Source of the DNA: Micromonospora sp. MW-13
GTDB lineage: Bacteria > Actinomycetota > Actinomycetes > Mycobacteriales > Micromonosporaceae
Assembly: GCF_003434305.1 (NCBI RefSeq)
Contig: NZ_QKKX01000011.1
Span: forward strand, 372,001-436,000
Length of the DNA: 64,000 bases
Reading direction: 5' to 3'
The number at the start of each line of letters is the position of its first letter. The stretch's first letter is position 1. The notes below the pieces were generated by a model. The model made no database searches. It was not told the origin of the DNA and worked only from the letters and a program-made list of their open reading frames with translations. Below, piece after piece: positions 34,913 through 43,292 of the stretch. The position numbers and the translations under genes are program-made.

Positions 34913-37589
34913 CCGGCGCACCCAGCTGGTGACCCGGGTGCGCGGCATGCTCTCCGAGGCGCTGGGCGCCACCCGGGGCCGGCTCGCCGCCGCCGATGCC
35001 GAACTCGCCGCCGCCCGGGACCGGCTGGCCCGGGTCGAGCACGCCGCCGCGGCGGTGCCGGCACGGGTGGGGGCGCAGCGGGACCGGCGGCTGGCCGAGA
35101 TCGACGCCCGGCACGCCGCCCGGATCGCCGAGCTGGCCGGCCGGGCCGTCGACGCCGCCCACCGGGAGGCCCCTGGCGCGGCCTCCGCCGACTGGGCGCG
35201 GTGGACCGCCACGCCGGCCGGGCGCGGCGAGCCGCCCGGCGCGGTCCGGATCGGCGCCGTCCGCATCCCCGGCGCGGAGCCGGTGCCGGCGCTGGTGCCG
35301 CTGCTCGACGCCGGGCACGTGCACCTGACCGGGGCCGAGGCCGACGGCGGGGCCGCCGTGGTGCCGGCGCTGCTGCTGCGCAGCCTGGGCCGGGCCGACC
35401 CGGGCGCGGTGCGGCTGTTCGGGTACGACCCGGAGCACCTCGGCGGCGGGCTGGCCGGGTTCGCCCCGCTGGGCACCGCCGGGCTGCTCACCTTCGTCGG
35501 GCCCGGCGGGCTGGGCCGGCTGCTGGACGACCTGGTGGAGCAGATCCGCCGGATCAACGAGACGGTGCTGGCCGGCGAGTACCGCTCGGTGCGCGAGCTG
35601 GCCGCCGCGACCGGCCGCCGCCCGGAGCCGTGGCGGGTGGCGGTGCTGCTCGGCGGCGACGAGCTGTCCCGGCACGAGCGCGGCCAGCTCGACCGGGTGG
35701 TCCGCACCGGCGCGGCGTGCGGGGTGCACCTGGTGGTGCGGGGCGTGCCGGTGCCCGCCGACCCCACGGTCACCCGGGTCGTGGTGGGCCCGGACGGCGC
35801 CCGGGTCGGCGGGCCGCCCGGCCTGCCGGTGACCCTGGACCCGCCGCCCCCGGCCACGCTGGTCACCGAGACCTGCCGGGAGGTCGCCGCCCGGGTCAAC
35901 GCCGGTCCCCCGCCGGCCCCGTTCACCGACCTGCTGCCGCCGCCCGAGCAGATGTGGCGGGAGGACTCGTCCACCGGGCTGACCGCGCCGATCGGCGAGG
36001 GGCCGCACGGCCGACCGGTGCTGCTCAACCTCGGCGACTACCCGCCGCACGCGCTGATCGGCGGCCCCTCGGGCACCGGCAAGACCAATCTGATCTTCGC
36101 CTGGATCGGCGCGCTGGCGTCCCGGTACTCCCCCGCCGAGCTGGAGTTCTACCTGCTCGACTTCAAGGAGGGGGTGTCCTTCGCCCGGTTCGCCCAGGGC
36201 CGGCGGGACCCGAGCTGGCTGCCGCACATGCGGCTGGTCGGGATCAACGTCAACACCGACCGGGAGTTCGGGCTGGCCCTGCTGCGCTTCCTCGCCGAGG
36301 AGCTGCGCCGGCGGGCCGACGCGGCGAAGAAGCACGAGGTGACCAAGCTCGCCGAGCTGCGGGCGGTCGACCCGACCGGGCACTGGCCCCGGATCGTCGC
36401 CGTGGTCGACGAGTTCCAGGCGCTGCTGGCCGGCCGGGACGTGGTGGCCCGGGAGGCCGCCGACCTGCTGGAGGACCTGGCCCGCCGGGGCCGCTCCCAG
36501 GGCATCCACCTGGTGTTGGCCTCGCAGGACGTGCGGGGCATCGAGGCGCTGTGGGGGCGTCCGGCGCTGGTCGCCCAGTTCACCCTGCGTATCGCGCTGC
36601 CCAAGGCGCTGCGCATCCTGGCCGAGCGCAACGACGCCGCCCAGTCGCTGCCCCGCCACCACGCCGTGGTCAACGCCGAGTCGGGGCTGGCGGAGGGCAA
36701 CGAGGTGGCCCGCATCCCGTCGGCCAGTGACTGGGACGCCTGGAGCGAGTTGCAGCACCGGCTGTGGCGGATGCGCCCGCAGGACGCGAAGCCGGCCCGG
36801 TTGTTCGACGGCGACGCGATCCCCCGGCTGCGCGACGCCCCGGACTTCCGGGCGCTGACCCCGCCCGAGGGCGACGGTCCGCCGCGCAGCCCGGTCGCGC
36901 TGCTCGGGGAGATCATCGACGTGCAGGCCCGCTCGGCGGTGCTGCGGCTGCCCCGGGCGCCCGGGCGCAACCTGGCGGTGCTGGGCACCCGGGTCGACGA
37001 GGCGTGCGCGGTGCTGGACGCCGCCGCCCGGTCCCTGGCCCGCCAGCACCGTCCCGGCACGGCCCGGTTCTCCATCGCCTGCCTCGACCCGGACGCCGAC
37101 CCGGCCGCCCGGGAGCTGTACGCCGACCTCGCCGACGACGCCGCCTGGTACGACGACGAGACCGTGCCGGAGCTGATGGCCGAGACGGCCGCGGCCCTGG
37201 ACCGGCCGGGCACCCCGGCCAATCCGCACTACCTGCTGCTGTACGCGGTCGACGCGGCGGCCGGCCGGCTGGCCGCGCGGGCCGGCGGGCGGACCGGGCT
37301 GGAGCAGCTACGCCGGATCCTGCACGACGGGCCGGAGCGGCGGACCCACGTGCTGGCCTGGTGGCGCGGCGTGGCCCGGATGCGGGTGGACCTCGGCGGG
37401 CCGGCCGCCCGCACCGACCAGATCGGCGCCTGGGTGGCCCTCGACGTGCAGGGTGCCGAGCTGGGCTCGTCGCTGTACCCGGGCACCGGGGGGCCGGACT
37501 GGTACCCCCGGCCGTGGCGGGGGCTCTTCTTCGACCGGGCGGCGCACCGCACCGGCCAGGTCATCATCCCCTACGGACCGTCGGCATGA
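34905..37589 (+). CDS. FtsK/SpoIIIE-domain ATPase
   Basis: 894 residues. An N-terminal coiled coil (about 10-90), a degenerate segment (about 95-330) that looks like an inactive ATPase-related fold, then one FtsK/SpoIIIE domain with Walker A GGPSGTGKT (386-394), Walker B IVAVVDEFQ (D502, E503) and a following RRGRSQGIHLVLASQD sensor region; the last 200 residues look like a second, P-loop-less module. No membrane helices, unlike FtsK or EccC; those are supplied by the next gene. It overlaps both neighbours (8 nt, and ATGA), so all products are made together. A translocase motor for protein or DNA; the helical partners favour protein. Confidence 0.88.
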   Translation: MADRRTQLVTRVRGMLSEALGATRGRLAAADAELAAARDRLARVEHAAAAVPARVGAQRDRRLAEIDARHAARIAELAGRAVDAAHREAPGAASADWARWTATPAGRGEPPGAVRIGAVRIPGAEPVPALVPLLDAGHVHLTGAEADGGAAVVPALLLRSLGRADPGAVRLFGYDPEHLGGGLAGFAPLGTAGLLTFVGPGGLGRLLDDLVEQIRRINETVLAGEYRSVRELAAATGRRPEPWRVAVLLGGDELSRHERGQLDRVVRTGAACGVHLVVRGVPVPADPTVTRVVVGPDGARVGGPPGLPVTLDPPPPATLVTETCREVAARVNAGPPPAPFTDLLPPPEQMWREDSSTGLTAPIGEGPHGRPVLLNLGDYPPHALIGGPSGTGKTNLIFAWIGALASRYSPAELEFYLLDFKEGVSFARFAQGRRDPSWLPHMRLVGINVNTDREFGLALLRFLAEELRRRADAAKKHEVTKLAELRAVDPTGHWPRIVAVVDEFQALLAGRDVVAREAADLLEDLARRGRSQGIHLVLASQDVRGIEALWGRPALVAQFTLRIALPKALRILAERNDAAQSLPRHHAVVNAESGLAEGNEVARIPSASDWDAWSELQHRLWRMRPQDAKPARLFDGDAIPRLRDAPDFRALTPPEGDGPPRSPVALLGEIIDVQARSAVLRLPRAPGRNLAVLGTRVDEACAVLDAAARSLARQHRPGTARFSIACLDPDADPAARELYADLADDAAWYDDETVPELMAETAAALDRPGTPANPHYLLLYAVDAAAGRLAARAGGRTGLEQLRRILHDGPERRTHVLAWWRGVARMRVDLGGPAARTDQIGAWVALDVQGAELGSSLYPGTGGPDWYPRPWRGLFFDRAAHRTGQVIIPYGPSA

Positions 37590-38251
37590 ACGAACCGGTG
37601 ACCAGCGAGACGTACGCGGCGCAGGTGCGTCGGCTGGCCGAGCTGACCGACCGGGTGCGCACCCAGCGCGCCGAGGCCCGTACCTGGCACGAACAGCAGT
37701 GCGCCGCCGCCGAGCGGGCCGTCGCCGAGGCCACCGAGCAGCTCCGGTACGCCGAGCAGGAGGCGGTCGCCGCGCGCGAGCTGGTGGAGCGGGTGGACGC
37801 CGAGGCCGCCCACCTGTGGCAGCAGCTACGGGCCAGGCTGGGTTCCGGCGCCCGCCGGGTCGGGGACCCGCCCGGCCCGGCCCGGGACGCCTCGGGCGAC
37901 CCGCTGCTGCTGCTGCACGGGGTGCGCGGCCTGCTGGACCGGACCCGGCAGCCCGGTGAGCTGCCCGCGTCGGCGAACCCGCTGCTGGCGCTGTGCGGCG
38001 TGCTGGGGGCGGCGCTGATGTTCGCCCTCGGCGCGGGCGCCCGCGCGCTCGGCGCCCGCAACGGCGGCGACCTGGCGGTGGGGCTGCCGGTGTTGGCGCT
38101 GGTGGTGACGCTGCTCGGCCCGCTGGTCGGGCTGGCCCTGGCCAAGCGGCTCGCCGACCGCCGGCACGCGGTCCTGTCGCCCCGGCCGGTCACCGTCGTC
38201 CTGGTGGCGGGCCTGGTCACCACCGGCGTGCTGCTGGTGCTCACCCGCTGA
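37586..38251 (+). CDS. Coiled-coil membrane protein of the FtsK operon
   Basis: 221 residues. The ATG overlaps the ATPase stop (ATGA). The N-terminal half is a long coiled coil (about 8-85), followed by a linker and about three transmembrane helices (PLLALCGVLGAALMFALGAG, LPVLALVVTLLGPLVGLAL, VTVVLVAGLVTTGVLLVLT). It probably anchors the soluble ATPase to the membrane. No family recognised. Confidence 0.8.
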   Translation: MNEPVTSETYAAQVRRLAELTDRVRTQRAEARTWHEQQCAAAERAVAEATEQLRYAEQEAVAARELVERVDAEAAHLWQQLRARLGSGARRVGDPPGPARDASGDPLLLLHGVRGLLDRTRQPGELPASANPLLALCGVLGAALMFALGAGARALGARNGGDLAVGLPVLALVVTLLGPLVGLALAKRLADRRHAVLSPRPVTVVLVAGLVTTGVLLVLTR

Positions 38252-38280
38252 ACGGGACCACCGGGCAGGTGGCCTTTCCC

Positions 38281-39558
38281 CTACCGGTCGGCGGGGATGG
38301 CCACCGCCTCCCGCAGGAGGCGTCGGGCGAGGACCACCCGGTCGGCGTCGTCGTCGAGGCCGGGCAGGTCACCGACCCGGTCCACCGCGCCGGTGAGCAA
38401 CGCGCGCAGCGCCGGCGCGCAGGTGTCGGGCAGGGTGAGCGTACGGTCGAACAGCCGCAGCGCGACCGTGTCGTCCCCGGCCGGTTCGAGCTGCCAGCGC
38501 AGCCCCGGGCGGACGGCGAGCCGGGTGTCGGTGTCGAGGGCGGCCAGCGCGGCGGCCTGGGCCAGGGGCCGGATCGGCGCGGGCCGGGCCGCCGGCCAGG
38601 CCCGGTCGCGCAGCCGCGCGGCGACGGCGGCCGGGTCGGCGCGCAGCAGCCAGTCCCGCAGCGCCTCGACGGTCTCGGTCAGCTCCGGCTCGATCGCGTC
38701 CGGGTCGGCCACGTCGGTGCCGAACGGCAGGCCGGCACGCAGCCGGGCGTCGGTGGCGGCGAGGGCGAGCAGTTCCTCGACGATGGCGTACCGGGTCAGC
38801 GCCCGGATGCCGACGGTCAGGTGCAGGGAGCTGGACTCCTGGGCCTGGGCACTGTGCAGCCAGCCGCGTGGCAGGTAGAGCGCGTCGCCCGGTTCGAGCA
38901 CCACGTCGAGCGCGGCGGGCCCCTCGGCGGTGGCGGAGACCTCGTCGGCCCGGCCGCCCCAGGGCTGGCGCTCCAGCGGGTCGGGCAGCACCGGGGGGTG
39001 AATCCGCCAGCGCTTGCGCCCGTCGACCTGGAGGACGAAGACGTCATGGGTGTCGTAGTGGGTGGCGAAGCCCTGGCTGCCGGCCGGGGTCAGGTAGGCG
39101 TTGACCTGCAACGGCTGGGCGAGGGCGGCGCCGAGGTCGCGGGCGAGGTCGACCAGGGCGGGCCAGGTGCGGTGCAGCCCCTGGAGCACCAGGGTGGCGC
39201 CGGAGGCGTACAGCTCCAGCACCCGCTCGTCGAGGACCTGGTCGCCGATCTCGGCGCCCGCGCCGCCGCCGCCGGTGTAGCGCGCCGCCGGCACGAGCTG
39301 ACCGTCCTTGGCGATCCGCAGGAACGGGGTACGCAGGCCGCGCCGGCTGAGCAGCTCGTCGGCGTCGGCGGGGCTGAGTAGGTCGGTGAAGCCGTCGGGG
39401 TTGGGCAGCTCGGCGGCGCGGGAGAGCAGCGGCGCGCGCCCCCAGTGGGCGGCGGCGAACTTGCCCGGCTCGACGGCGGCGCAGCGGGCGAACGCCCGGG
39501 CGGCGGCGGACGACACCGCCGGGCGGCGGTGGCCGCCCGGCGGGTCGATGATCGTCAC
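38281..39558 (-). CDS. JmjC/cupin Fe(II)- and 2-oxoglutarate-type oxygenase
   Basis: 425 residues related to the ribosomal-oxygenase branch of JmjC enzymes (YcfD, NO66, MINA53), which hydroxylate Arg or His side chains. The iron triad is present: H167-x-D169 in ATHYDTHDVFVLQ and H235 in YLPRGWLHSA; GRKRWRIHPP follows the first motif as in YcfD. A helical and winged-helix-like C-terminal part completes the fold. GTG start, weak ribosome binding site, 9 nt after the stop of the repeat-peptide gene. That adjacency suggests the peptide is its substrate. Confidence 0.85.
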   Translation of the reverse strand: MTIIDPPGGHRRPAVSSAAARAFARCAAVEPGKFAAAHWGRAPLLSRAAELPNPDGFTDLLSPADADELLSRRGLRTPFLRIAKDGQLVPAARYTGGGGAGAEIGDQVLDERVLELYASGATLVLQGLHRTWPALVDLARDLGAALAQPLQVNAYLTPAGSQGFATHYDTHDVFVLQVDGRKRWRIHPPVLPDPLERQPWGGRADEVSATAEGPAALDVVLEPGDALYLPRGWLHSAQAQESSSLHLTVGIRALTRYAIVEELLALAATDARLRAGLPFGTDVADPDAIEPELTETVEALRDWLLRADPAAVAARLRDRAWPAARPAPIRPLAQAAALAALDTDTRLAVRPGLRWQLEPAGDDTVALRLFDRTLTLPDTCAPALRALLTGAVDRVGDLPGLDDDADRVVLARRLLREAVAIPADR

Positions 39559-39567
39559 GACGGTCCG

Positions 39568-39870
39568 TCAGGCCGCGCGGCCGTCGGCGCCACCGTCCCG
39601 GTTGCCCGGGGTCGCGCCGCCGTCGGCCGGCCCCTCCGCCCCACCGTCCGCGCCGCCGTCCCGCTGCCCCGGGGTGGCGCCGCCGTCGGCCGGGCCCTCG
39701 GCGCCACCGTCCGCGCCACCGTCGTGCTGCCCCGGGGTCGCGCCACCGTCGGCCGGGCCCTCGGCGCCACCGTCCGCGCCACCGTCGTGCTGCCCCGGGG
39801 TGGCACCGCCGTCGGCCGGGCCCTCCAGGCCGCCGCCGCTCGTCTGGATGTCGTCGTCGTTGAGTGCCAT
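39568..39870 (-). CDS. Repeat-core peptide, candidate RiPP precursor
   Basis: 100 residues: a 15-residue leader-like start (MALNDDDIQTSGGGL) and four tandem units, three of 21 and one of 22 residues. Each unit reads EGPADGGATPG, then a variable pair, then DGGADG. The variable pairs are QH, QH, QR and NR. No Cys, Ser or Trp occur in the units. ATG has GGGAG 6 nt upstream. The next gene, 9 nt away, is a JmjC-type oxygenase whose relatives hydroxylate His or Arg, the very positions that vary. Function as a modified peptide is inference; it could instead be a disordered structural protein. Confidence 0.75.
   Translation of the reverse strand: MALNDDDIQTSGGGLEGPADGGATPGQHDGGADGGAEGPADGGATPGQHDGGADGGAEGPADGGATPGQRDGGADGGAEGPADGGATPGNRDGGADGRAA
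39571..39825 (-). repeat. 63-bp tandem coding repeats in the peptide gene
   Basis: Four in-frame units (39825-39763, 39762-39700, 39699-39637, 39636-39571; the last is 66 bp) differ by few bases, which implies recent copying or active homogenisation. Copy number probably varies among strains. Confidence 0.85.
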
Positions 39871-40093
39871 TCGGTGCTCCCTCGGAAGTGCCGCCCCGCC
39901 GCGCGACGGGGTCCGTCGTACAGCCGGTACCCCTGCGCGATCTTCTCTAACCACACCGTAGACGCCGGGCCCCGTCGACACGGCCGGTTCGCCCGGTTCG
40001 CACGGGCGACGACCCGGCCGCCACCCGCCCTCGCCACGCCCCGACCGTTCTCCCACATACCAGGAAGGTTGTCTCTTATCGCGGGACGCGACC

Positions 40094-40099
40094 TAGCCT
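40094..40099 (+). promoter_or_regulatory. -10 box of a putative leaderless promoter (MFS gene)
   Basis: TAGCCT lies 7 nt before the ATG at 40107; TTGTCT 19 nt further upstream may be the -35. The 236-nt region is shared with the divergent repeat-peptide gene. Confidence 0.4.
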
Positions 40100-40106
40100 C
40101 GGGATC

Positions 40107-41504
40107 ATGACCGTCTCCCGGCGGTGGGTCATGCTGGGCATCGGCACCACCGCGCAGACCGCCGGCACCCTCTACCTGTACGGGCTGCCGTTCCTGCTGC
40201 CCGCGCTGCGCCGGACCACCGGCCTGCACCTGTGGGAGTTGGGCCTGCTGGTCGCCTGCCCGAGCCTCGGCATGGTGCTCGCCCTCATCGGCTGGGGCAG
40301 CCTGGCCGACCGCCGGGGCGAGCGCCTCGTCATCGGGCTGGGGCTGACCCTCGGGGCGGCGTTCCTGGCCGGCGCGGCCGTCACCGGTGGGCCGGCGCTG
40401 TTCGTGCTGCTGACCCTCGCCGGCGCGGCCGGATCAGCCGTGTACGCCGCGAGCGGCCGGGTGGTGACCGGCTGGTTCCCGCCGGGCGAACGCGGCCTGG
40501 CGATGGGCATCCGGCAGACGTCCCAGCCGCTCGGCGTCGCGGCGGCGTCGGCGTTCCTGCCGGTGCTGGCGCAGGCCGGCGGCCCCCGGCTGGCCCTGCT
40601 GACCGCCGCCGGCGTCTCCGCGCTGGCCGGGATCCTGGGCGCGCTGCTGCTGGTCGACGCCCCCGGCCGCACCCCTGCCAGGCGATCGGCGGCCGTCCCC
40701 ACCACGCGGGTCGCCCCGCCCGCCGCCGGCTCCGCGTCGCCGGGGACGGGGGGTGGACCGGGTGGCGGCAGGTCGGTGCGGGCGTCGCCCTACCGGTCGC
40801 CGACGCTGTGGCGGGTGCACGGCGCGAGCGCCCTGCTGGTCGTGGCGCAGTTCGTCGTGGGCGCGTTCGCCCTGGACTTCCTCGTCACCGAGCGCGGCTG
40901 GTCGGCGCGTACCGCCGGGCCGTTGATCGCGGGGGCGCAGCTCGCCGCGGCGGCGGCCCGGGTGCTCGCCGGCCGCTGGTCCGACCGGTCCGCCAGCCGG
41001 CTCCGCCCGCTGCGGATCATCGCCGTCGGCACGGCCGCCGCGCTGGGTGCCCTGGCGGTCGCCGAGTCCCTGCGGGCTCCCGCCGCCGCACCGCTGCTGC
41101 TGGCCGCCCTGGTGGCCACCGTGAGTTGGCACGGCGTCGCGTACGCGGCCGTCGCGGACGCCGCACCGCCGAGCTGGGCGGGTCGGGCGACGAGCACCCA
41201 GACCGTGGTGCAGAACGTGGCCGCCACGGCGACCCCACCGCTGTTCGGGCTGGCCGTCGCGGCGCTGGGCTTCGGGCCGGGGTTCGCCGTCACCGCGCTG
41301 TTCCCGCTCGCCGCCCTCGTGGTGCTGCACGGCCTCGACCCCGGCACGCACCCCCAGCGAACCGGCCGACACCACCGCCACGCACCCTCGCAGCGGGGAA
41401 CATCCACGCAAGGCACGACGGGGCCGGCCGACCCAGGGGTCGGCCGGCCGGCGCGGACGGTCAGGGAATCATCTGGCCCAGGTCCCGGGGCATGGCGGAC
41501 TTGA
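40107..41504 (+). CDS. Major facilitator superfamily transporter
   Basis: 465 residues with about twelve transmembrane helices in two halves separated by a Pro/Gly/Ser-rich cytoplasmic loop (about 190-225). The motif-A-like loop GWGSLADRRGERLVIG between helices 2 and 3 and AGRWSDRSASRLRPL in the second half are typical. The C-terminal tail is His/Arg-rich and disordered. Its last 44 nt overlap the convergent DUF2267 gene, and a terminator-like hairpin lies inside this tail. It is divergent from the repeat peptide; an export role for that peptide is conceivable but unproven. Confidence 0.9.
   Translation: MTVSRRWVMLGIGTTAQTAGTLYLYGLPFLLPALRRTTGLHLWELGLLVACPSLGMVLALIGWGSLADRRGERLVIGLGLTLGAAFLAGAAVTGGPALFVLLTLAGAAGSAVYAASGRVVTGWFPPGERGLAMGIRQTSQPLGVAAASAFLPVLAQAGGPRLALLTAAGVSALAGILGALLLVDAPGRTPARRSAAVPTTRVAPPAAGSASPGTGGGPGGGRSVRASPYRSPTLWRVHGASALLVVAQFVVGAFALDFLVTERGWSARTAGPLIAGAQLAAAAARVLAGRWSDRSASRLRPLRIIAVGTAAALGALAVAESLRAPAAAPLLLAALVATVSWHGVAYAAVADAAPPSWAGRATSTQTVVQNVAATATPPLFGLAVAALGFGPGFAVTALFPLAALVVLHGLDPGTHPQRTGRHHRHAPSQRGTSTQGTTGPADPGVGRPARTVRESSGPGPGAWRT
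41422..41449. terminator. Hairpin at the MFS/DUF2267 convergence
   Basis: GGCCGGCCGACCC (41422-41434) and GGGTCGGCCGGCC (41437-41449) are perfect 13-bp arms. It lies 12 nt beyond the DUF2267 stop and inside the last codons of the MFS gene, so it serves the minus strand best. Confidence 0.55.
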
Positions 41505-41889
41505 CGTCCTCCCACTCCCCCTGGGTCACGTGCCGGCGCAGGGTGTCCAGCACCACCTGGACGACCCGTTCCGGGCCGCCCTCCACGTCGTACGGGAAGC
41601 CCTGGCGGACCTCGTAGAGGAAGTCGTCCCGGTTCAGCTTGATCGGCACGTCCTCCGGTCGCCAGCCGTCGAAGTAGATGCCCCGCACCAGCACCGGGAG
41701 CTGCGCGGCGAACTCCGCGCTCTCCTGCACCGGCAGCCGGTCGCGCAGCAGGTGCAGCACTGTGCGCAGCGCCGCGTACGACTGGTTGCGCTGCGCCTTC
41801 GGCCAGCCGTACGCCGCCTCGATGTCCTTGAGGATCAGGTTCGTCTTGTCCAGGGAACTCTCGAACGCGGAGATCAACTGCTCAGCCAT
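41461..41889 (-). CDS. DUF2267 family protein
   Basis: 142 residues. The family pattern is clear: a helical start (MAEQLISAFESSLDKTNLIL), YAALRTVLHLLRDRLPVQES, AAQLPVLVRGIYFDGWRPED and FLYEVRQGFPYDVEGGPERV. Small soluble helical protein of unknown function, often stress-associated. ATG at 41889 follows GGGGGTGGG; another ATG eight codons earlier is in frame. Confidence 0.88.
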   Translation of the reverse strand: MAEQLISAFESSLDKTNLILKDIEAAYGWPKAQRNQSYAALRTVLHLLRDRLPVQESAEFAAQLPVLVRGIYFDGWRPEDVPIKLNRDDFLYEVRQGFPYDVEGGPERVVQVVLDTLRRHVTQGEWEDVKSAMPRDLGQMIP

Positions 41890-42377
41890 CTGCCCACCCC
41901 CGTAGGTCGTCATGCCACCGTCGGTCGTCGTCGCGGCGCGGCGGCCCGGACGGGCCCCGCCGCTGCGAGGTGAGGCCCACCCGGCCCGGCCACGCCCCAA
42001 CGGGGCGGGGGCCACCGGGTGACCCGACCACGTGCAGCACGCCGCCACGCCGCCGATCCACCGTGTCCCGAACCGTCATGCTCCGCACCTTTCGTACCTG
42101 TGTGCGCCGTCGCGCCCGTCTCCCGCCCTCCGGACACGGACACGGACACGCCCATGCTGCGCCCGGCGAGGATGACCCCGCCTCACCCTCTCCGGGTGAC
42201 TTCCCCGCGGACGTTCTCTCGGCATCGAGCCCCAGTCTGCGAACTGCGCGCCGATCCGGGTGTGGACAACGGCCGGCGCGGCCCCGGGACCTTAGGGGAA
42301 CCCGGCCAGGAAGATCAGGGACCTGCCGGGGGCGGGTCGCCACCCATGGGTGACCCCCGCTCCCTACGCTGTACGAC
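41890..42377. other. 488-nt intergenic region
   Basis: Divergent promoter space between DUF2267 (minus) and the ABC operon (plus). No gene is credible. It contains a short hairpin (CGCCCC-AAC-GGGGCG, 41993-42007) and the TACGCT -10 box at 42365-42370. Confidence 0.5.
42365..42370 (+). promoter_or_regulatory. -10 box of a putative leaderless promoter (ABC-2 operon)
   Basis: TACGCT lies 7 nt before the GTG at 42378, with no ribosome binding site between. The -35 is not clear. Confidence 0.4.
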
Positions 42378-43292
42378 GTGACACTCATCGCGACCGAGTC
42401 GCTGACCAAGACGTACGGGGGTGGGGTCACGGCGTTGGCCGACCTGACCGTCGCGGTCGAGCCGGGGATCATCGGGCTGGTCGGCGCGAACGGCGCCGGT
42501 AAGTCGACCCTGATCAAGATTCTGCTCGGCCTCCTCGCCCCGACCAGCGGCCGGGCCCGGGTGCTCGGCCTCGACCCGACCACCGACTCCGCCCAGGTCC
42601 GCGCCCGGGTCGGCTACATGCCCGAGCACGACGCCCTGCCACCGGACCTCTCCGCCGCGGAGCTGGTCACCCACCTCGGCCGGGTCAGCGGCCTGCCGCG
42701 TACGGTCGCCCGGGAGCGGGCCTCCGAGGCGCTGCGGCACGTCGGGCTCTACGAGGAGCGCTACCGCCCGGTCGGCGGCTACTCCACGGGCATGAAGCAG
42801 CGGGTCAAGCTCGCCCAGGCCCTCGTGCACGACCCCGACCTGCTGCTGCTCGACGAGCCGACCAACGGCCTCGACCCGGCCGGACGGGACGCCATGCTGG
42901 CGCTGGTGCACCGCATCGGCACCGAGTTCGGCATCTCCGTGCTGGTCTGTTCGCACCTGCTGGGCGAGGTGGAACGGATCTGCGACACCCTCGTCGCCAT
43001 CGACGGCGGGCGGCTGCTGCGCGCCGACCACATCTCCGCCATGACCTCCGCCACCGACGTGCTCGCCGTCGAGGTCAGCGAGGGCACGGAGGAGTTGGCC
43101 GCGCGGCTGACCGTGCTCGACCTGCCGGTCCGCCGGGACGGCCGGCTACTGCTCGTCGAGCTCGTCGACGACGCCACCTACGACCTGATCCTCGGCGCGG
43201 TCGCCGAGCTGGACCTGCCGCTGCACCGGCTGGACCAGCGCCGGCACCGGGTGGCCGAACTCTTCGCCACGAGGGAGCCCAGCCATGCCTGA
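42378..43292 (+). CDS. ABC-2-type transporter ATP-binding protein (first)
   Basis: 304 residues. Walker A GANGAGKST, Q-loop and signature YSTGMKQRVKLAQALVHDP, Walker B LLLLDEPTNGLDP and switch His in VLVCSHLLGEVE. The C-terminal extension is of the DrrA/NatA group. First gene of a four-gene operon (ATPase, permease, ATPase, permease); it overlaps the permease by 8 nt. Start GTG, apparently leaderless. Substrate unknown. Confidence 0.95.
   Translation: MTLIATESLTKTYGGGVTALADLTVAVEPGIIGLVGANGAGKSTLIKILLGLLAPTSGRARVLGLDPTTDSAQVRARVGYMPEHDALPPDLSAAELVTHLGRVSGLPRTVARERASEALRHVGLYEERYRPVGGYSTGMKQRVKLAQALVHDPDLLLLDEPTNGLDPAGRDAMLALVHRIGTEFGISVLVCSHLLGEVERICDTLVAIDGGRLLRADHISAMTSATDVLAVEVSEGTEELAARLTVLDLPVRRDGRLLLVELVDDATYDLILGAVAELDLPLHRLDQRRHRVAELFATREPSHA

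Noticed and set aside
39568..40056. Longer 162-codon form of the repeat peptide
   Set aside because: The extra N-terminal part is Arg/Pro filler, while the internal ATG at 39870 has a good ribosome binding site.
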